This document shows positions 18,866 to 28,118 of a stretch of 41,849 nt of DNA, piece by piece; the first letter of the stretch is position 1; every line of letters begins with the position of its first letter. Origin of the DNA: Sporosarcina sp. ZBG7A (lineage in GTDB: Bacteria; Bacillota; Bacilli; Bacillales_A; Planococcaceae). The position numbers were made by a program, and so were the translations under genes. Below the pieces are notes generated by a model that was not told the origin of the DNA, searched no databases, and worked only from the letters and a program-made list of their open reading frames with translations. Where the stretch lies: contig NZ_JWIB01000043.1 in the NCBI RefSeq assembly GCF_000813425.1, forward strand, positions 1-41,849, given 5' to 3'.

Positions 18866-19660
18866 ATGAACTGGGGAGCCATGGACCGTTACGCGAAATC
18901 ATTGATTAAAGAAGCTGGTCATCATATAAAGCGTTCATTTTTCACGGAAATTGAAATTAGCTCGAAGTCATCAGCGAACGATCTAGTTACGAATATCGAC
19001 CGTGAGATTGAACAATTTTTCATTACTAGGATCCGTCGTGATTTCCCTGATCATCGAATTATGGGGGAAGAAGGATTCGGGGATGATATCCAGTCATTGG
19101 ATGGTGTCATTTGGTTTTTAGACCCGATTGATGGGACGATGAATTTTGTCCATCAAAAACGAAATTTCGCCATTTCTTTAGGCATTTATATAGATGGTAT
19201 AGGAATGCTTGGCTATGTTTACGATGTCACGGCAGATGATTTGTATTCTGCTATGAAGGACGAAGGGGCTTTCCTTAATGATATTCGGTTACCGCAATTG
19301 ACGGATACGACCATAGAAGAAGCAATTATTGGCGTGAATGCAAGTTGGATTGCCCCGAATCGATATGTCGATAATGAGCCAATGATTGAACTTGTCAAAA
19401 CTTGTAGAGGGACACGCTCATATGGATCTGCAGCTCTTGAATTGACACATGTGGCTACTGGTAGGGTTGATGTGTACATGTCAATGAGACTGTCACCGTG
19501 GGATGTAGCCGGTGGGATGATCATTGCGAGAGAAGTTGGTGCAATATCCTCTACGTTGCAAGGGGAGCAATCAGGATTGCTTGAGCAAGAGACATTCATC
19601 GTTTCAAATGCGAGTATCCACTCACAACTACTAAAGGATTTCATCATATTAAAAAAGTGA
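18866..19660 (+). CDS. suhB: Inositol monophosphatase family phosphatase (SuhB/YktC)
   Basis: A magnesium-dependent, lithium-sensitive-type phosphatase of 264 residues. The metal site is seen as MGEEGFG (Glu), WFLDPIDGTMNF (Asp, Asp, Gly-Thr) and SPWDVAGGMII (Asp), in the expected order. In B. subtilis YktC dephosphorylates inositol-1-phosphate; the substrate range of this family is broad (other sugar phosphates, NADP). The ATG at 18866 follows GGAGGGG by six bases. An upstream in-frame ATG at 18812 would include the promoter. Confidence 0.92.
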   Translation: MNWGAMDRYAKSLIKEAGHHIKRSFFTEIEISSKSSANDLVTNIDREIEQFFITRIRRDFPDHRIMGEEGFGDDIQSLDGVIWFLDPIDGTMNFVHQKRNFAISLGIYIDGIGMLGYVYDVTADDLYSAMKDEGAFLNDIRLPQLTDTTIEEAIIGVNASWIAPNRYVDNEPMIELVKTCRGTRSYGSAALELTHVATGRVDVYMSMRLSPWDVAGGMIIAREVGAISSTLQGEQSGLLEQETFIVSNASIHSQLLKDFIILKK

Positions 19661-19691
19661 AGAATCATTAGGTCACCTAACGATTCTTCAC
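19651..19691 (-). terminator. Terminator of ylaF, overlapping the suhB stop
   Basis: The 16-bp arms at 19657-19672 and 19676-19691 pair with one mismatch. On the minus strand six T follow (19651-19656). The plus-strand side has no T-run, so it suits ylaF, although the hairpin also contains the suhB stop codon. Confidence 0.8.
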
Positions 19692-19698
19692 TCATCTA

Positions 19699-19884
19699 TT
19701 AAAGAAGTCCTTGTTCACGAAACTTCTTTTTTGTTTTAAATCCATTTCCCATGATCAAAACGAGAGAAATGATGGCAGCTATTGCTAACAAATAACTTTT
19801 TACGCCAACCGCAATCCCTATCATAAACATGGATAGAATGGCTCCTAGAGCGTATAAAACGAACACCCATTTGACATTTTTCAA
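19699..19884 (-). CDS. ylaF: Small membrane protein YlaF (DUF5325)
   Basis: A 61-residue protein with two hydrophobic segments (about 6-25 and 29-46) and a basic C-terminal tail (KTKKKFREQ). Size, topology and divergent placement next to typA match YlaF of B. subtilis. The start is TTG, preceded by AGGAGG. No function is known. Its terminator overlaps the end of suhB. Confidence 0.85.
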   Translation of the reverse strand: MKNVKWVFVLYALGAILSMFMIGIAVGVKSYLLAIAAIISLVLIMGNGFKTKKKFREQGLL

Positions 19885-19933
19885 AAAAATGCGCCTCCTG
19901 ATAAAGTAAACCTTTTTTTCTAGAAGTATCTTG

Positions 19934-19942
19934 TGCTATAAT
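19934..19942 (+). promoter_or_regulatory. Extended -10 promoter of typA
   Basis: TGC followed by TATAAT (19937-19942), a perfect extended -10. The -35 position holds only T residues. Confidence 0.6.
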
Positions 19943-19984
19943 AACACAGTTAATCAACTGAATAAAGACAGATGGAGTGAAATA

Positions 19985-21817
19985 ATGACAAACACACGAA
20001 ATGATCTTAGAAATATAGCTATTATCGCCCACGTTGACCATGGTAAAACAACACTAGTCGACCAGTTATTGAAGCAATCCGGTATTTTCCGTTCAAATGA
20101 GCAAGTTGAAGAACGCGCAATGGACTCAAACGAAATTGAGCGCGAGCGTGGAATTACAATTCTTGCGAAGAACACTGCGATCGAATATAAAGACACGAAA
20201 ATCAATATCTTGGACACACCAGGACACGCTGACTTCGGTGGAGAAGTTGAACGTATTCTTAAAATGGTTGACGGCGTAGTTCTAGTTGTTGATGCATTTG
20301 AAGGATGTATGCCACAAACACGTTTCGTATTGAAAAAAGCTCTTGAAATCAACTTGAAGCCAATTGTTGTCGTAAATAAAATTGACCGCGATTTTGCTCG
20401 TCCTGAAGAAGTGGTTGATGAAGTACTTGAACTCTTCATCGAATTAGATGCAAATGATGAACAGCTTGAATTCCCTGTAGTATTTGCTTCAGGATTTAAT
20501 GGTACTGCAAGCCTTTCACCAGATCCTGCTGACCAAGAAGAGACACTTGAAGTACTTTATGATGCAATTTTGGATAAAATCCCTGCACCAATCGACAATC
20601 GTGAAGAGCCGCTTCAATTCCAGGTATCTCTTTTAGATTACAGTGACTATGTAGGCCGTATTGGTATCGGACGCGTATTCCGCGGTACGATGAAAGTTGG
20701 ACAACAAGTTAGTGTTATGAAACGTGACGGGGCTGTTAAAAACTTCCGCGTTACAAAAATGTATGGTTTCTTAGGTTTGAAACGTATTGAAATTGAAGAG
20801 GCATATGCTGGTGACTTGATCGCGATTTCTGGTATGGATGACATTGACGTAGGTGAAACAGTTTGCCCTACTGACCATCAAGAAGCGCTGCCATTGTTGC
20901 ACGTAGATGAGCCTACATTGCAAATGAAGTTCCTCGTGAACAACAGTCCATTCGCTGGTCGTGAGGGTAAATGGGTTACTTCAAGAAAAATCGAAGAGCG
21001 TCTAGAGCAACAATTGCAAACAGACGTATCGTTACGTGTAGACCCTACGGAAACTCCTGATGCATGGATGGTTTCTGGCCGTGGTGAACTTCACTTGTCA
21101 ATTTTGATTGAAAACATGAGACGTGAAGGATTTGAACTTCAAGTTTCAAAACCTGAAGTTATTGTTAAAACAATTGATGGTAAACGTTGTGAGCCAGTTG
21201 AAAATGTTCAAATTGACGTTCCTGAAGAATATACAGGCGCAGTAATCGAATCCATGGGTGAACGTAAAGGCGAAATGCTTGATATGGTCAACAATGGAAA
21301 CGGACAAGTTCGTATGACGTTCTTAGTACCTGCCCGTGGATTGATTGGATATTCTACAGACTTCTTAACGTTGACTCGTGGATATGGAATCATCAACCAC
21401 TCGTTCGATTCTTATAAGCCAATGACATCTGAAAAAGTCGGCGGACGTCGCAATGGTGTTCTAGTTTCAATGGAGAATGGTAAAGTAACTGCTTATAGTG
21501 TTATGCAACTTGAAGACCGCGGTATTATGTTTGTTGAAGCAGGTACGGATATCTATGCAGGTATGGTTGTTGGGGAGAACACGCGTGAAAGTGATATCAC
21601 AATTAACTTAACACGTATTAAACACGCAACCAACGTACGTTCTGCTACAAAAGATCAGACAGTTTCAACTAAGAAGCCTAAGATTATGACTCTTGAAGAA
21701 GCTCTTCAATATGCGAGTGAAGATGAGTACTGTGAAGTAACACCAGTGTCGATTCGTATTCGCAAAAAGATTCTTGATAAAAACGAACGTGAAAAATCAC
21801 AGAAAAAGAGCAAATAA
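19985..21817 (+). CDS. typA: Ribosome-associated GTPase TypA/BipA
   Basis: A translational GTPase related to EF-G, 610 residues, that binds the ribosome and helps 50S assembly and stress or cold adaptation. G motifs are AHVDHGKTT (15-23), RGITI, DTPGHADF and NKIDR. The C-terminal half has the EF-G-like domains with RGLIGYSTDFLTLTRGYGIINH. I choose the ATG at 19985, which has GGAGTGA five bases upstream and gives the expected N-terminus (NDLRNIAIIAHVDHG). ylaH follows after 24 bases and may be cotranscribed. Confidence 0.96.
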   Translation: MTNTRNDLRNIAIIAHVDHGKTTLVDQLLKQSGIFRSNEQVEERAMDSNEIERERGITILAKNTAIEYKDTKINILDTPGHADFGGEVERILKMVDGVVLVVDAFEGCMPQTRFVLKKALEINLKPIVVVNKIDRDFARPEEVVDEVLELFIELDANDEQLEFPVVFASGFNGTASLSPDPADQEETLEVLYDAILDKIPAPIDNREEPLQFQVSLLDYSDYVGRIGIGRVFRGTMKVGQQVSVMKRDGAVKNFRVTKMYGFLGLKRIEIEEAYAGDLIAISGMDDIDVGETVCPTDHQEALPLLHVDEPTLQMKFLVNNSPFAGREGKWVTSRKIEERLEQQLQTDVSLRVDPTETPDAWMVSGRGELHLSILIENMRREGFELQVSKPEVIVKTIDGKRCEPVENVQIDVPEEYTGAVIESMGERKGEMLDMVNNGNGQVRMTFLVPARGLIGYSTDFLTLTRGYGIINHSFDSYKPMTSEKVGGRRNGVLVSMENGKVTAYSVMQLEDRGIMFVEAGTDIYAGMVVGENTRESDITINLTRIKHATNVRSATKDQTVSTKKPKIMTLEEALQYASEDEYCEVTPVSIRIRKKILDKNEREKSQKKSK

Positions 21818-21841
21818 GCAGTTATGAAAGGAATGTGTTGA

Positions 21842-22174
21842 ATGAAGGTAGAGGATTCAGAGCTCGTAGCCACTAAGATGTCCGGTATCGCGAAGTTGAT
21901 TTACGAAATGATGCCGAATTTCGATGCCGCGGGTTACGTACTGTTCGCCCTCGTGTTTTTACTGGCAGCCTTAGTGTATAAACTAGGGTTTGCTAGAAAA
22001 ATCAAGCCATTGCAAAATCTTGTCATTTATACATTTTTGTTTATCGGCTGCCTCGTGCTGACGTTCTTAGCATTTTTCCTTCCGATTGTGGAAGGGCTAA
22101 TTGTAGCCGCGCTGATTCTGATTATTTATAGAGTCCGCAGATTAAATGAACATCAAAAAGATCCAGTCGCATAA
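21842..22174 (+). CDS. ylaH: YlaH-like membrane protein
   Basis: A 110-residue protein with three hydrophobic segments (about 30-48, 60-78 and 80-100) and a basic C-terminal tail (YRVRRLNEHQK). Length and position just after typA match YlaH of B. subtilis. No catalytic motif is visible and function is unknown. AAAGGAA precedes the ATG. It ends inside a terminator hairpin. Confidence 0.87.
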   Translation: MKVEDSELVATKMSGIAKLIYEMMPNFDAAGYVLFALVFLLAALVYKLGFARKIKPLQNLVIYTFLFIGCLVLTFLAFFLPIVEGLIVAALILIIYRVRRLNEHQKDPVA

Positions 22175-22193
22175 TGCGGCTGGATCTTTTTTT
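22155..22193. terminator. Terminator at the ylaH/ylaI junction
   Basis: AAAAAGATCCAG (22155-22166) pairs with CTGGATCTTTTT (22180-22191), with extra GC pairs inside. The A- and T-runs allow use in both directions. It overlaps the ylaH C-terminal codons and the ylaI stop. Confidence 0.88.
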
Positions 22194-22395
22194 AAAATTC
22201 ATTTTCAGCTGGATGGGAACTTCGGCGGAAAGTGAATTTCCCTGTTGCTATCCGCAATTTCGTCAACTCACCAATACGATCTCTGCAAGGTTCACACATA
22301 TACGTATGAATGGGTCGATTGCGTAATTTCTTTGCGAGTGGATCTTCGTCGCTTAGTTTACCGATTTCATCACACATTACACATTTAACACGCAT
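22192..22395 (-). CDS. ylaI: YlaI-like zinc-ribbon protein (DUF2197)
   Basis: A 67-residue protein with two CxxC pairs, CVMC (5-8) and CEPC (34-37), around the conserved LRNRPIHTYMCEPC, and a basic tail (TFRRSSH). This is the YlaI pattern and suggests a bound zinc ion. Function is unknown. GAGGGG precedes the ATG. It lies 14 bases behind the 165-residue gene and is probably in the same transcript. Confidence 0.9.
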   Translation of the reverse strand: MRVKCVMCDEIGKLSDEDPLAKKLRNRPIHTYMCEPCRDRIGELTKLRIATGKFTFRRSSHPAENEF

Positions 22396-22409
22396 CGTTG
22401 CACCCCTCT

Positions 22410-22907
22410 TTAGCTAATGCGAATTGCCGTAACATTACGGATTGGATTCTTTCGAGTTGAGCCATCTTTTAGCAAGACATGAATCGGACCATCTTCTTTC
22501 AGCGGTTTACCTTCCAGACTGAACTGGAATAGCAGGTTCGCCGCATCTTCGATGGGGAAACTATGCTCTCCATCAGCTGTTTCAAAAGTGATCGTTGTTG
22601 CATCTTCTGCTGGAATTGCATTTTTCAAGAATGGCTCAAAAATGATTCCGAACGTACCTGTTAACATTTTTTGTTTCTCATATTTCTTTTCGGATTTTAA
22701 TGTTGGAGGATAGGTAGCACCTTCCATGATTTCACGGGACCAATGCTTCCCCATTCTTTCTTTATAGTCTTCCATTTCATCGAACTCTTCAACCTCAGTA
22801 GTGAAGTAAGTTTCTAAATCGAGTCTTCTGTCATCGAAAATCCAGACAGTTGGATCTAGCGTAATCGTATGCTGCACATTCCCTTTAATCGGTACAATTG
22901 TTTCCAC
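22410..22907 (-). CDS. Conserved hypothetical protein, 165 residues
   Basis: I do not recognise a characterised family. It is a soluble acidic protein with a beta-rich opening (VQHTITLDPTVWIFDDRRLD), a helical middle and a C-terminal half with the block EGKPLKEDGPIHVLLKDGST and IRNVTAIRIS. I have a weak memory of Bacillales relatives labelled peptidyl-prolyl isomerase, but no isomerase motif is visible, so I do not adopt that name. No signal or membrane segment is present. The GTG start follows GGGAGGA by about six bases. It is probably the first gene of a two-gene transcript with ylaI. Confidence 0.75.
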   Translation of the reverse strand: METIVPIKGNVQHTITLDPTVWIFDDRRLDLETYFTTEVEEFDEMEDYKERMGKHWSREIMEGATYPPTLKSEKKYEKQKMLTGTFGIIFEPFLKNAIPAEDATTITFETADGEHSFPIEDAANLLFQFSLEGKPLKEDGPIHVLLKDGSTRKNPIRNVTAIRIS

Positions 22908-23011
22908 AATAAATCCTCCCAGCTCATTCGTTTCTGTATTACAGTATACCGCTATTTGTTCTCAATCGGAAGTTATCTGGCTAAAAGTAGTTAGAACACT
23001 ACGGGAAATAC

Positions 23012-23040
23012 TTGCAATTTCAGCTTTCTACAGCTACAAT
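23012..23040 (+). promoter_or_regulatory. Sigma-A promoter of ylaN
   Basis: TTGCAA (23012-23017), 17 bases, TACAAT (23035-23040), about 45 bases before the start codon. Confidence 0.65.
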
Positions 23041-23086
23041 TTACTCTATAGCAGCTTGCTGAAATAAGAGTAATGGGGGCGTCCTC

Positions 23087-23368
23087 ATGGATATAGAAGT
23101 ACAGGAAACCTATCAGGAAAAAGCCATAATGCAGCTGCAGGCGGATGCAGACAAAATCGCTCAGCTCATTAAAGTGCAGATGGATCATTTGACGATGCCG
23201 CAATGTCCTTTATATGAGGAAGTATTGGATACACAAATGTATGGGCTGTCCCGTGAAATTGACTTTGCTGTAAAGCTTGGTCTTATTGAGCGAGAGCGTG
23301 GAAAGAACATACTTTCTGTTTTAGAGAAGGAAATGAACATCTTACATGAACTTAGCATAAAAAAATAA
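23087..23368 (+). CDS. ylaN: YlaN, iron-homeostasis protein (DUF1507)
   Basis: A 93-residue helical protein containing the family block [17 protein letters not shown] and [14 protein letters not shown]. YlaN is needed by B. subtilis under low iron, and from memory recent work links it to relief of repression by Fur; that role is transferred, not seen here. The ATG has GGGGGC upstream. It has its own promoter and terminator and is followed by ftsW, as in relatives. Confidence 0.92.
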   Translation: MDIEVQETYQEKAIMQLQADADKIAQLIKVQMDHLTMPQCPLYEEVLDTQMYGLSREIDFAVKLGLIERERGKNILSVLEKEMNILHELSIKK

Positions 23369-23375
23369 ACAAAAG

Positions 23376-23406
23376 ACTCAAACTAACCTAAAGTTTGAGT
23401 TTTTTA
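23376..23406 (+). terminator. Terminator after ylaN
   Basis: ACTCAAACT (23376-23384) pairs perfectly with AGTTTGAGT (23392-23400), followed by five or more T. Confidence 0.9.
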
Positions 23407-23428
23407 TTTACAGATACGAGGGGTTTTC

Positions 23429-24592
23429 TTGAAAAAATATGCAAAGCGGCTATTTCGCCATTTTGATTTTCCATTATTTTTTACATACTTAGTACTTTGT
23501 CTTTTTGGACTTGTCATGATTTACAGTTCCAGTATGGTATGGGCTGTGAATCGATATGGCTGGGAGCCTGATAAGTTTTTTAACCAGCAGCTTATTAGTG
23601 TGATTATCGCAATTCTGGCATTTTTCTTTACGGCTTTTCTACCATACAAACTATACCGTAAAAAGTATTTTATGGTAGTGACTGTTGCTGTCATGCTAGT
23701 GTTGCTGTTTCTCGTTCATTTCATAGGATTTGGTGGAGAAGTAGGATCTCAAAGTTGGATTAATCTACCGATAGGGAGTTTGCAGCCTTCTGAACTTGCA
23801 AAGATTGTGATGATCATATATTTTGCGGGTGTGTTTGCAAACAAGTACGAGGCTGGAACAATCAACAGTATTAATACAGCAATAGTACCACCGGTCATTA
23901 TATTAGGCTTCGCTGTTGCGTCCGTTATGATGGAAACTGATATCGGGGCAACCTTTATCATTATTGCAACTTCCATATGCGTGATGGCGACAAGTGGTAT
24001 CAACGTCAAGACATTTTGGAAGTTGAGTTTGTTTGTTGCTGGAATCCTGGTACTTGTAGGAATCATTTTATTTTTCTCTTGGGATTCTGTCATGACAGGA
24101 AGTCGTATGGGCCGTTTTACAGCCTATCGCGATCCATTCCAATATATCCAAGGTTCTGGACTCCAAATTGTAAATGGTTATATTGCCATCGGTGCAGGAG
24201 GTCTATTTGGACTTGGACTAGGAAACTCAGTTCAAAAAATGGGTTATTTGCCAGAACCGCATACTGATTTCATCATGGCGATTATCGCTGAAGAACTCGG
24301 TATCTTCGGAACGATCCTTGTAATCGGAGGATTAGGATTTTTAGTAGTGCGTGCTTTTTGGATTGCGTTAGCTACTAAAGATCCCCATGCTAGAATGCTT
24401 GCTTCAGGTGTTGGTGCCCTCATTGGTATTCAAACGTTCATCAATCTCGGTGGGGTGACAGGGCTCATTCCATTGACGGGTGTCACGCTTCCCTTTATTA
24501 GTTATGGCGGAACTTCGATTATTCTGTTATCTTTAGCTTTAGGAATATTGATGAATGTTTCAATGTTCACTAGATATGAGAAAAATAAATAG
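23429..24592 (+). CDS. ftsW: FtsW, SEDS peptidoglycan polymerase of the divisome
   Basis: A polytopic membrane protein of 387 residues in the FtsW/RodA/SpoVE family, which polymerises glycan strands from lipid II with a class B PBP partner at the septum. Family features are LCLFGLVMIYSSSMVWA at the first span, GSLQPSELAKI, the extracellular loop ending PEPHTDFIMAIIAEELG and the C-terminal PFISYGGTSIILLSLALGI. The gene between ylaN and pycA is ftsW (ylaO) in B. subtilis. The start is TTG with GAGGGG about six bases upstream. It lies about ten bases before pyc and may share its transcript. Confidence 0.93.
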   Translation: MKKYAKRLFRHFDFPLFFTYLVLCLFGLVMIYSSSMVWAVNRYGWEPDKFFNQQLISVIIAILAFFFTAFLPYKLYRKKYFMVVTVAVMLVLLFLVHFIGFGGEVGSQSWINLPIGSLQPSELAKIVMIIYFAGVFANKYEAGTINSINTAIVPPVIILGFAVASVMMETDIGATFIIIATSICVMATSGINVKTFWKLSLFVAGILVLVGIILFFSWDSVMTGSRMGRFTAYRDPFQYIQGSGLQIVNGYIAIGAGGLFGLGLGNSVQKMGYLPEPHTDFIMAIIAEELGIFGTILVIGGLGFLVVRAFWIALATKDPHARMLASGVGALIGIQTFINLGGVTGLIPLTGVTLPFISYGGTSIILLSLALGILMNVSMFTRYEKNK

Positions 24593-24609
24593 AAAAGGGC
24601 GTGCCTAGC

Positions 24610-27600
24610 TTGGAAATGAAATCCATTAAAAAGATTCTGGTTGCAAACCGTGGGGAAATTGCAATTCGTATTTTCAGAGCGTGTACTGAACTTCAAATTC
24701 CAACAGTAGGGATTTATTCGGCAGAAGACCGAGGATCGTTTCATCGTTATAAAGCAGATGAATCCTATCTGATTGGTGAAGGAAAGAAACCAATCGATGC
24801 GTATCTTGACATCGAGGGGATTATTGAAATCGCTAAACGTTCGGGTGCTAATGCCGTGCATCCAGGTTACGGTTTTTTAGCAGAAAACGAAGAGTTTGCT
24901 GCACGTCTTGAAAAAGAAGGAATCATTTTTATTGGACCAACCTCTCGTCATCTTGAGATGTTTGGCGATAAAGTGAAAGCGCGTTCACAAGCAATACAAG
25001 CAGGGATCCCTGTCATTCCAGGTACAGATGGACCCGTCCACTCCATTGAAGAAGTGGAGGCGTTTGGGACTTCTCATGGTTATCCGATTATCATCAAAGC
25101 CTCACTTGGCGGTGGCGGACGTGGGATGCGTATTGTGGAGCATGCCGATGAAGTTCAAGAATCTTATAATCGTGCGAAATCTGAAGCGAAGTCAGCATTC
25201 GGATCCGACGAAGTATACGTTGAAAAATTGATTAGAGAACCAAAACATATTGAAGTGCAGATCTTAGGTGACACTCACGGCAATATCGTGCATCTGTATG
25301 AACGGGATTGTTCAGTACAGCGTCGCCACCAAAAGTTGGTGGAAATTGCACCTTCGATTTCATTGTCTGATGATTTAAGACAAGCTATTTGTGATTCAGC
25401 AGTTAAACTCATGACAAATGTAAACTACATAAATGCGGGGACAGTTGAATTTTTAGTCGCAAATGATGAGTTTTACTTTATTGAAGTCAATCCGCGTATT
25501 CAAGTTGAACATACGATTTCGGAAATGGTAACTGGTATTGATATCGTCCATACACAAATCTTTATTGCAGACGGAGAGAATCTCCATACTGGACAATCAG
25601 CTGTTCCGGCACAAGAGGATATTCCTTTGTTTGGATATGCAATACAAGCACGAGTAACAACTGAAGATCCGTTGAACGATTTCATGCCCGATACAGGGAA
25701 ATTATCAGTTTACCGATCAGGCGGTGGGTTTGGTGTCCGTCTCGATGCAGGTAATGGGTTCCAAGGGGCCGTTATTACGCCGTATTATGATTCGTTACTT
25801 GTAAAGGTTTCAACATGGGGAATGACGTTCCGAGAAGCTGCCTCCAAAATGGACCGCAACATGCAGGAATTCCGAATCCGTGGGATAAAAACAAATATCC
25901 CATTCCTAGCCAATGTTGTCCGTCATGAAAGCTTTTTAACAGGCGATTATACGACGAGTTTCATAGACGCAACTCCTGAATTATTTGAATTCCCAGTCAG
26001 AAAAGACAGGGGAACGAAGGTGTTGAATTATTTAGGGACCATTACTGTTAATGGATTCCCAGGAATCGGGCGGCAATCAAAACCTGTATTTGCGGTACCG
26101 CGCAAACCTGAAGTTGATTTTACTATTCCACCCAAGCAAGGAACTAAACAAATTCTGGATGAAAGAGGACCAGAAGGGTTAGCTAAGTGGGTCAAAGAAC
26201 AGGAAGATGTGTTGCTGACAGACACCACATTCCGTGATGCGCACCAGTCATTACTTGCTACACGTGTCCGGACGGCGGATATGACGAATATAGCTGCAGA
26301 ATCTGCTCGTCTGATGCCCGACCTATTCTCATTTGAAATGTGGGGCGGTGCGACATTTGACGTTTCATACCGTTTCTTAAAAGAGGATCCGTGGGAGCGT
26401 CTAGCAGTGCTACGCAAACAAATCCCGAACGTATTGTTCCAAATGCTATTTAGAGGGGCAAATGCAGTTGGCTACAAAAACTATCCGGATAATGTGATCC
26501 GGGAATTTGTTAAAGAGTCGGCAGCTGCCGGCATTGACGTATTCCGTATTTTCGATAGTTTGAACTGGATCAAGGGGATGGAAGTAGCGATCGATGCAGT
26601 ACGTCAAGAATGTAAAGTAGCAGAAGCCGCTCTTTGTTACACAGGAGATGTATTAGATCCGATGAGGACTAAATATACGATTGCGTACTATAAAGAAATG
26701 GCGAAAGAGCTTGAAAATGCAGGAGCCCATATTTTGTCCTTGAAAGATATGGCAGGTTTGTTAAAGCCTGAAGCGGCATATCAACTTATTTCTGAATTGA
26801 AAGCAACCGTCGATATCCCGATTCACTTACATTCTCATGATACGAGTGGTAATGGAATCGCCATGTATACACGAGCTATTGAAGCAGGTGTCGATATTGT
26901 CGATACTGCACTTGGAGCGATGTCTGGACTCACATCCCAACCTTCAGCTAACTCACTTTACTATGCGTTGCAGTATGGTGGCCGTGGAGTCCGTACAGAT
27001 GTTAAAGCACTTGAAGAGTTATCCTTCTACTGGGAGGACGTGCGTGAGTATTATGCCCACTTTGAAAGCGGTATGATCAGCCCTCATTCAGAAGTGTACG
27101 TCCATGAAATGCCGGGTGGCCAATATTCCAATTTACAGCAACAAGCGAAGGGTGTCGGACTCGGTAATCGTTGGAAAGAAGTTAAAGAAATGTTCTCCCG
27201 CGTCAATATGCTGTTCGGGGATATTGTAAAAGTGACACCATCGTCCAAAGTTGTTGGAGATATGGCACTGTTCATGGTTCAAAATGATTTGGATGAAGAT
27301 GCGGTACTTGCTAGAGGAAACTCGATTGACTTCCCAGAGTCTGTTATTGAGTTTTTTGAAGGTTACATCGGTCAGCCTTACGGTGGATTCCCAGAGGAAT
27401 TGCAAAAAGTCGTGTTAAAAGGTCGTAAACCGTTAACTGTGCGTCCAGGGGAATTATTAGAGCCGGTTAATTTTGAACAAGTCATTGAAAAACTCGATGG
27501 GGAACTAGAGAAACCAGCAACCATTCATGACGCATTAGCGTATTCGTTGTATCCAAAAGTATTTGAAGAATATTTGGCGATGTATAAAGACTTTGGTAAT

Positions 27601-28053
27601 CTATCTGTTATTCAGACTCCTGAATTCCTCTATGGTATGAGATTAGGTGAGGAGATAGAGGTCGAGATTGAAGTAGGGAAGACGCTTATAGTTAAGCTCG
27701 TTTCCATCGGTGAACCTCAAGCGGACGGAACCCGTGTCGTTTACTTTGAGATGAACGGACAGCCACGTGAAGTGGTCATTCAAGATGTTAGTGTTGAAAC
27801 GGATTCTGTGAAGAAGCAAAAAGCGGATCCTGGAAATGACGCCCATATCGCTGCGACGATGCCTGGTACGGTTCTGCAACTTGCGGTTGAGAAAGGGGAC
27901 CGTGTCCGCCGAGGTCAACATTTGTTGATCACTGAAGCGATGAAGATGGAGACAACGATTCAAACGCCATATGACGGTATCGTAAAAGAAATTCATGTAA
28001 CCCCAGGTGAAGCGATTTCAACTGGAGATTTGCTAATTGAACTCGAGCATTGA
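24610..28053 (+). CDS. pyc: Pyruvate carboxylase
   Basis: Converts pyruvate, bicarbonate and ATP to oxaloacetate, refilling the citric acid cycle. It is a single 1147-residue chain. The biotin carboxylase domain (1 to about 450) has KILVANRGEIAIRI, the glycine loop SLGGGGRGMRIV and ERDCSVQRRHQK. The carboxyltransferase domain (about 530-800) has LLTDTTFRDAHQS and HLHSHDTSGN. The biotin carrier at the C-terminus has EAMKMETT with Lys1112 as the biotin site. I choose TTG at 24610, ten bases after AAAAGGG. GTG at 24601 is in frame but has the ribosome site directly against it. No terminator appears before 28373, so its 3' region covers the second repeat array. Confidence 0.96.
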   Translation: MEMKSIKKILVANRGEIAIRIFRACTELQIPTVGIYSAEDRGSFHRYKADESYLIGEGKKPIDAYLDIEGIIEIAKRSGANAVHPGYGFLAENEEFAARLEKEGIIFIGPTSRHLEMFGDKVKARSQAIQAGIPVIPGTDGPVHSIEEVEAFGTSHGYPIIIKASLGGGGRGMRIVEHADEVQESYNRAKSEAKSAFGSDEVYVEKLIREPKHIEVQILGDTHGNIVHLYERDCSVQRRHQKLVEIAPSISLSDDLRQAICDSAVKLMTNVNYINAGTVEFLVANDEFYFIEVNPRIQVEHTISEMVTGIDIVHTQIFIADGENLHTGQSAVPAQEDIPLFGYAIQARVTTEDPLNDFMPDTGKLSVYRSGGGFGVRLDAGNGFQGAVITPYYDSLLVKVSTWGMTFREAASKMDRNMQEFRIRGIKTNIPFLANVVRHESFLTGDYTTSFIDATPELFEFPVRKDRGTKVLNYLGTITVNGFPGIGRQSKPVFAVPRKPEVDFTIPPKQGTKQILDERGPEGLAKWVKEQEDVLLTDTTFRDAHQSLLATRVRTADMTNIAAESARLMPDLFSFEMWGGATFDVSYRFLKEDPWERLAVLRKQIPNVLFQMLFRGANAVGYKNYPDNVIREFVKESAAAGIDVFRIFDSLNWIKGMEVAIDAVRQECKVAEAALCYTGDVLDPMRTKYTIAYYKEMAKELENAGAHILSLKDMAGLLKPEAAYQLISELKATVDIPIHLHSHDTSGNGIAMYTRAIEAGVDIVDTALGAMSGLTSQPSANSLYYALQYGGRGVRTDVKALEELSFYWEDVREYYAHFESGMISPHSEVYVHEMPGGQYSNLQQQAKGVGLGNRWKEVKEMFSRVNMLFGDIVKVTPSSKVVGDMALFMVQNDLDEDAVLARGNSIDFPESVIEFFEGYIGQPYGGFPEELQKVVLKGRKPLTVRPGELLEPVNFEQVIEKLDGELEKPATIHDALAYSLYPKVFEEYLAMYKDFGNLSVIQTPEFLYGMRLGEEIEVEIEVGKTLIVKLVSIGEPQADGTRVVYFEMNGQPREVVIQDVSVETDSVKKQKADPGNDAHIAATMPGTVLQLAVEKGDRVRRGQHLLITEAMKMETTIQTPYDGIVKEIHVTPGEAISTGDLLIELEH

Positions 28054-28118
28054 TTGGGGAAGCGTTTGTTTTGTGAGTGCTAATTGAATGCTGAGAATGA
28101 GCACGTGAAGTGATTGGT

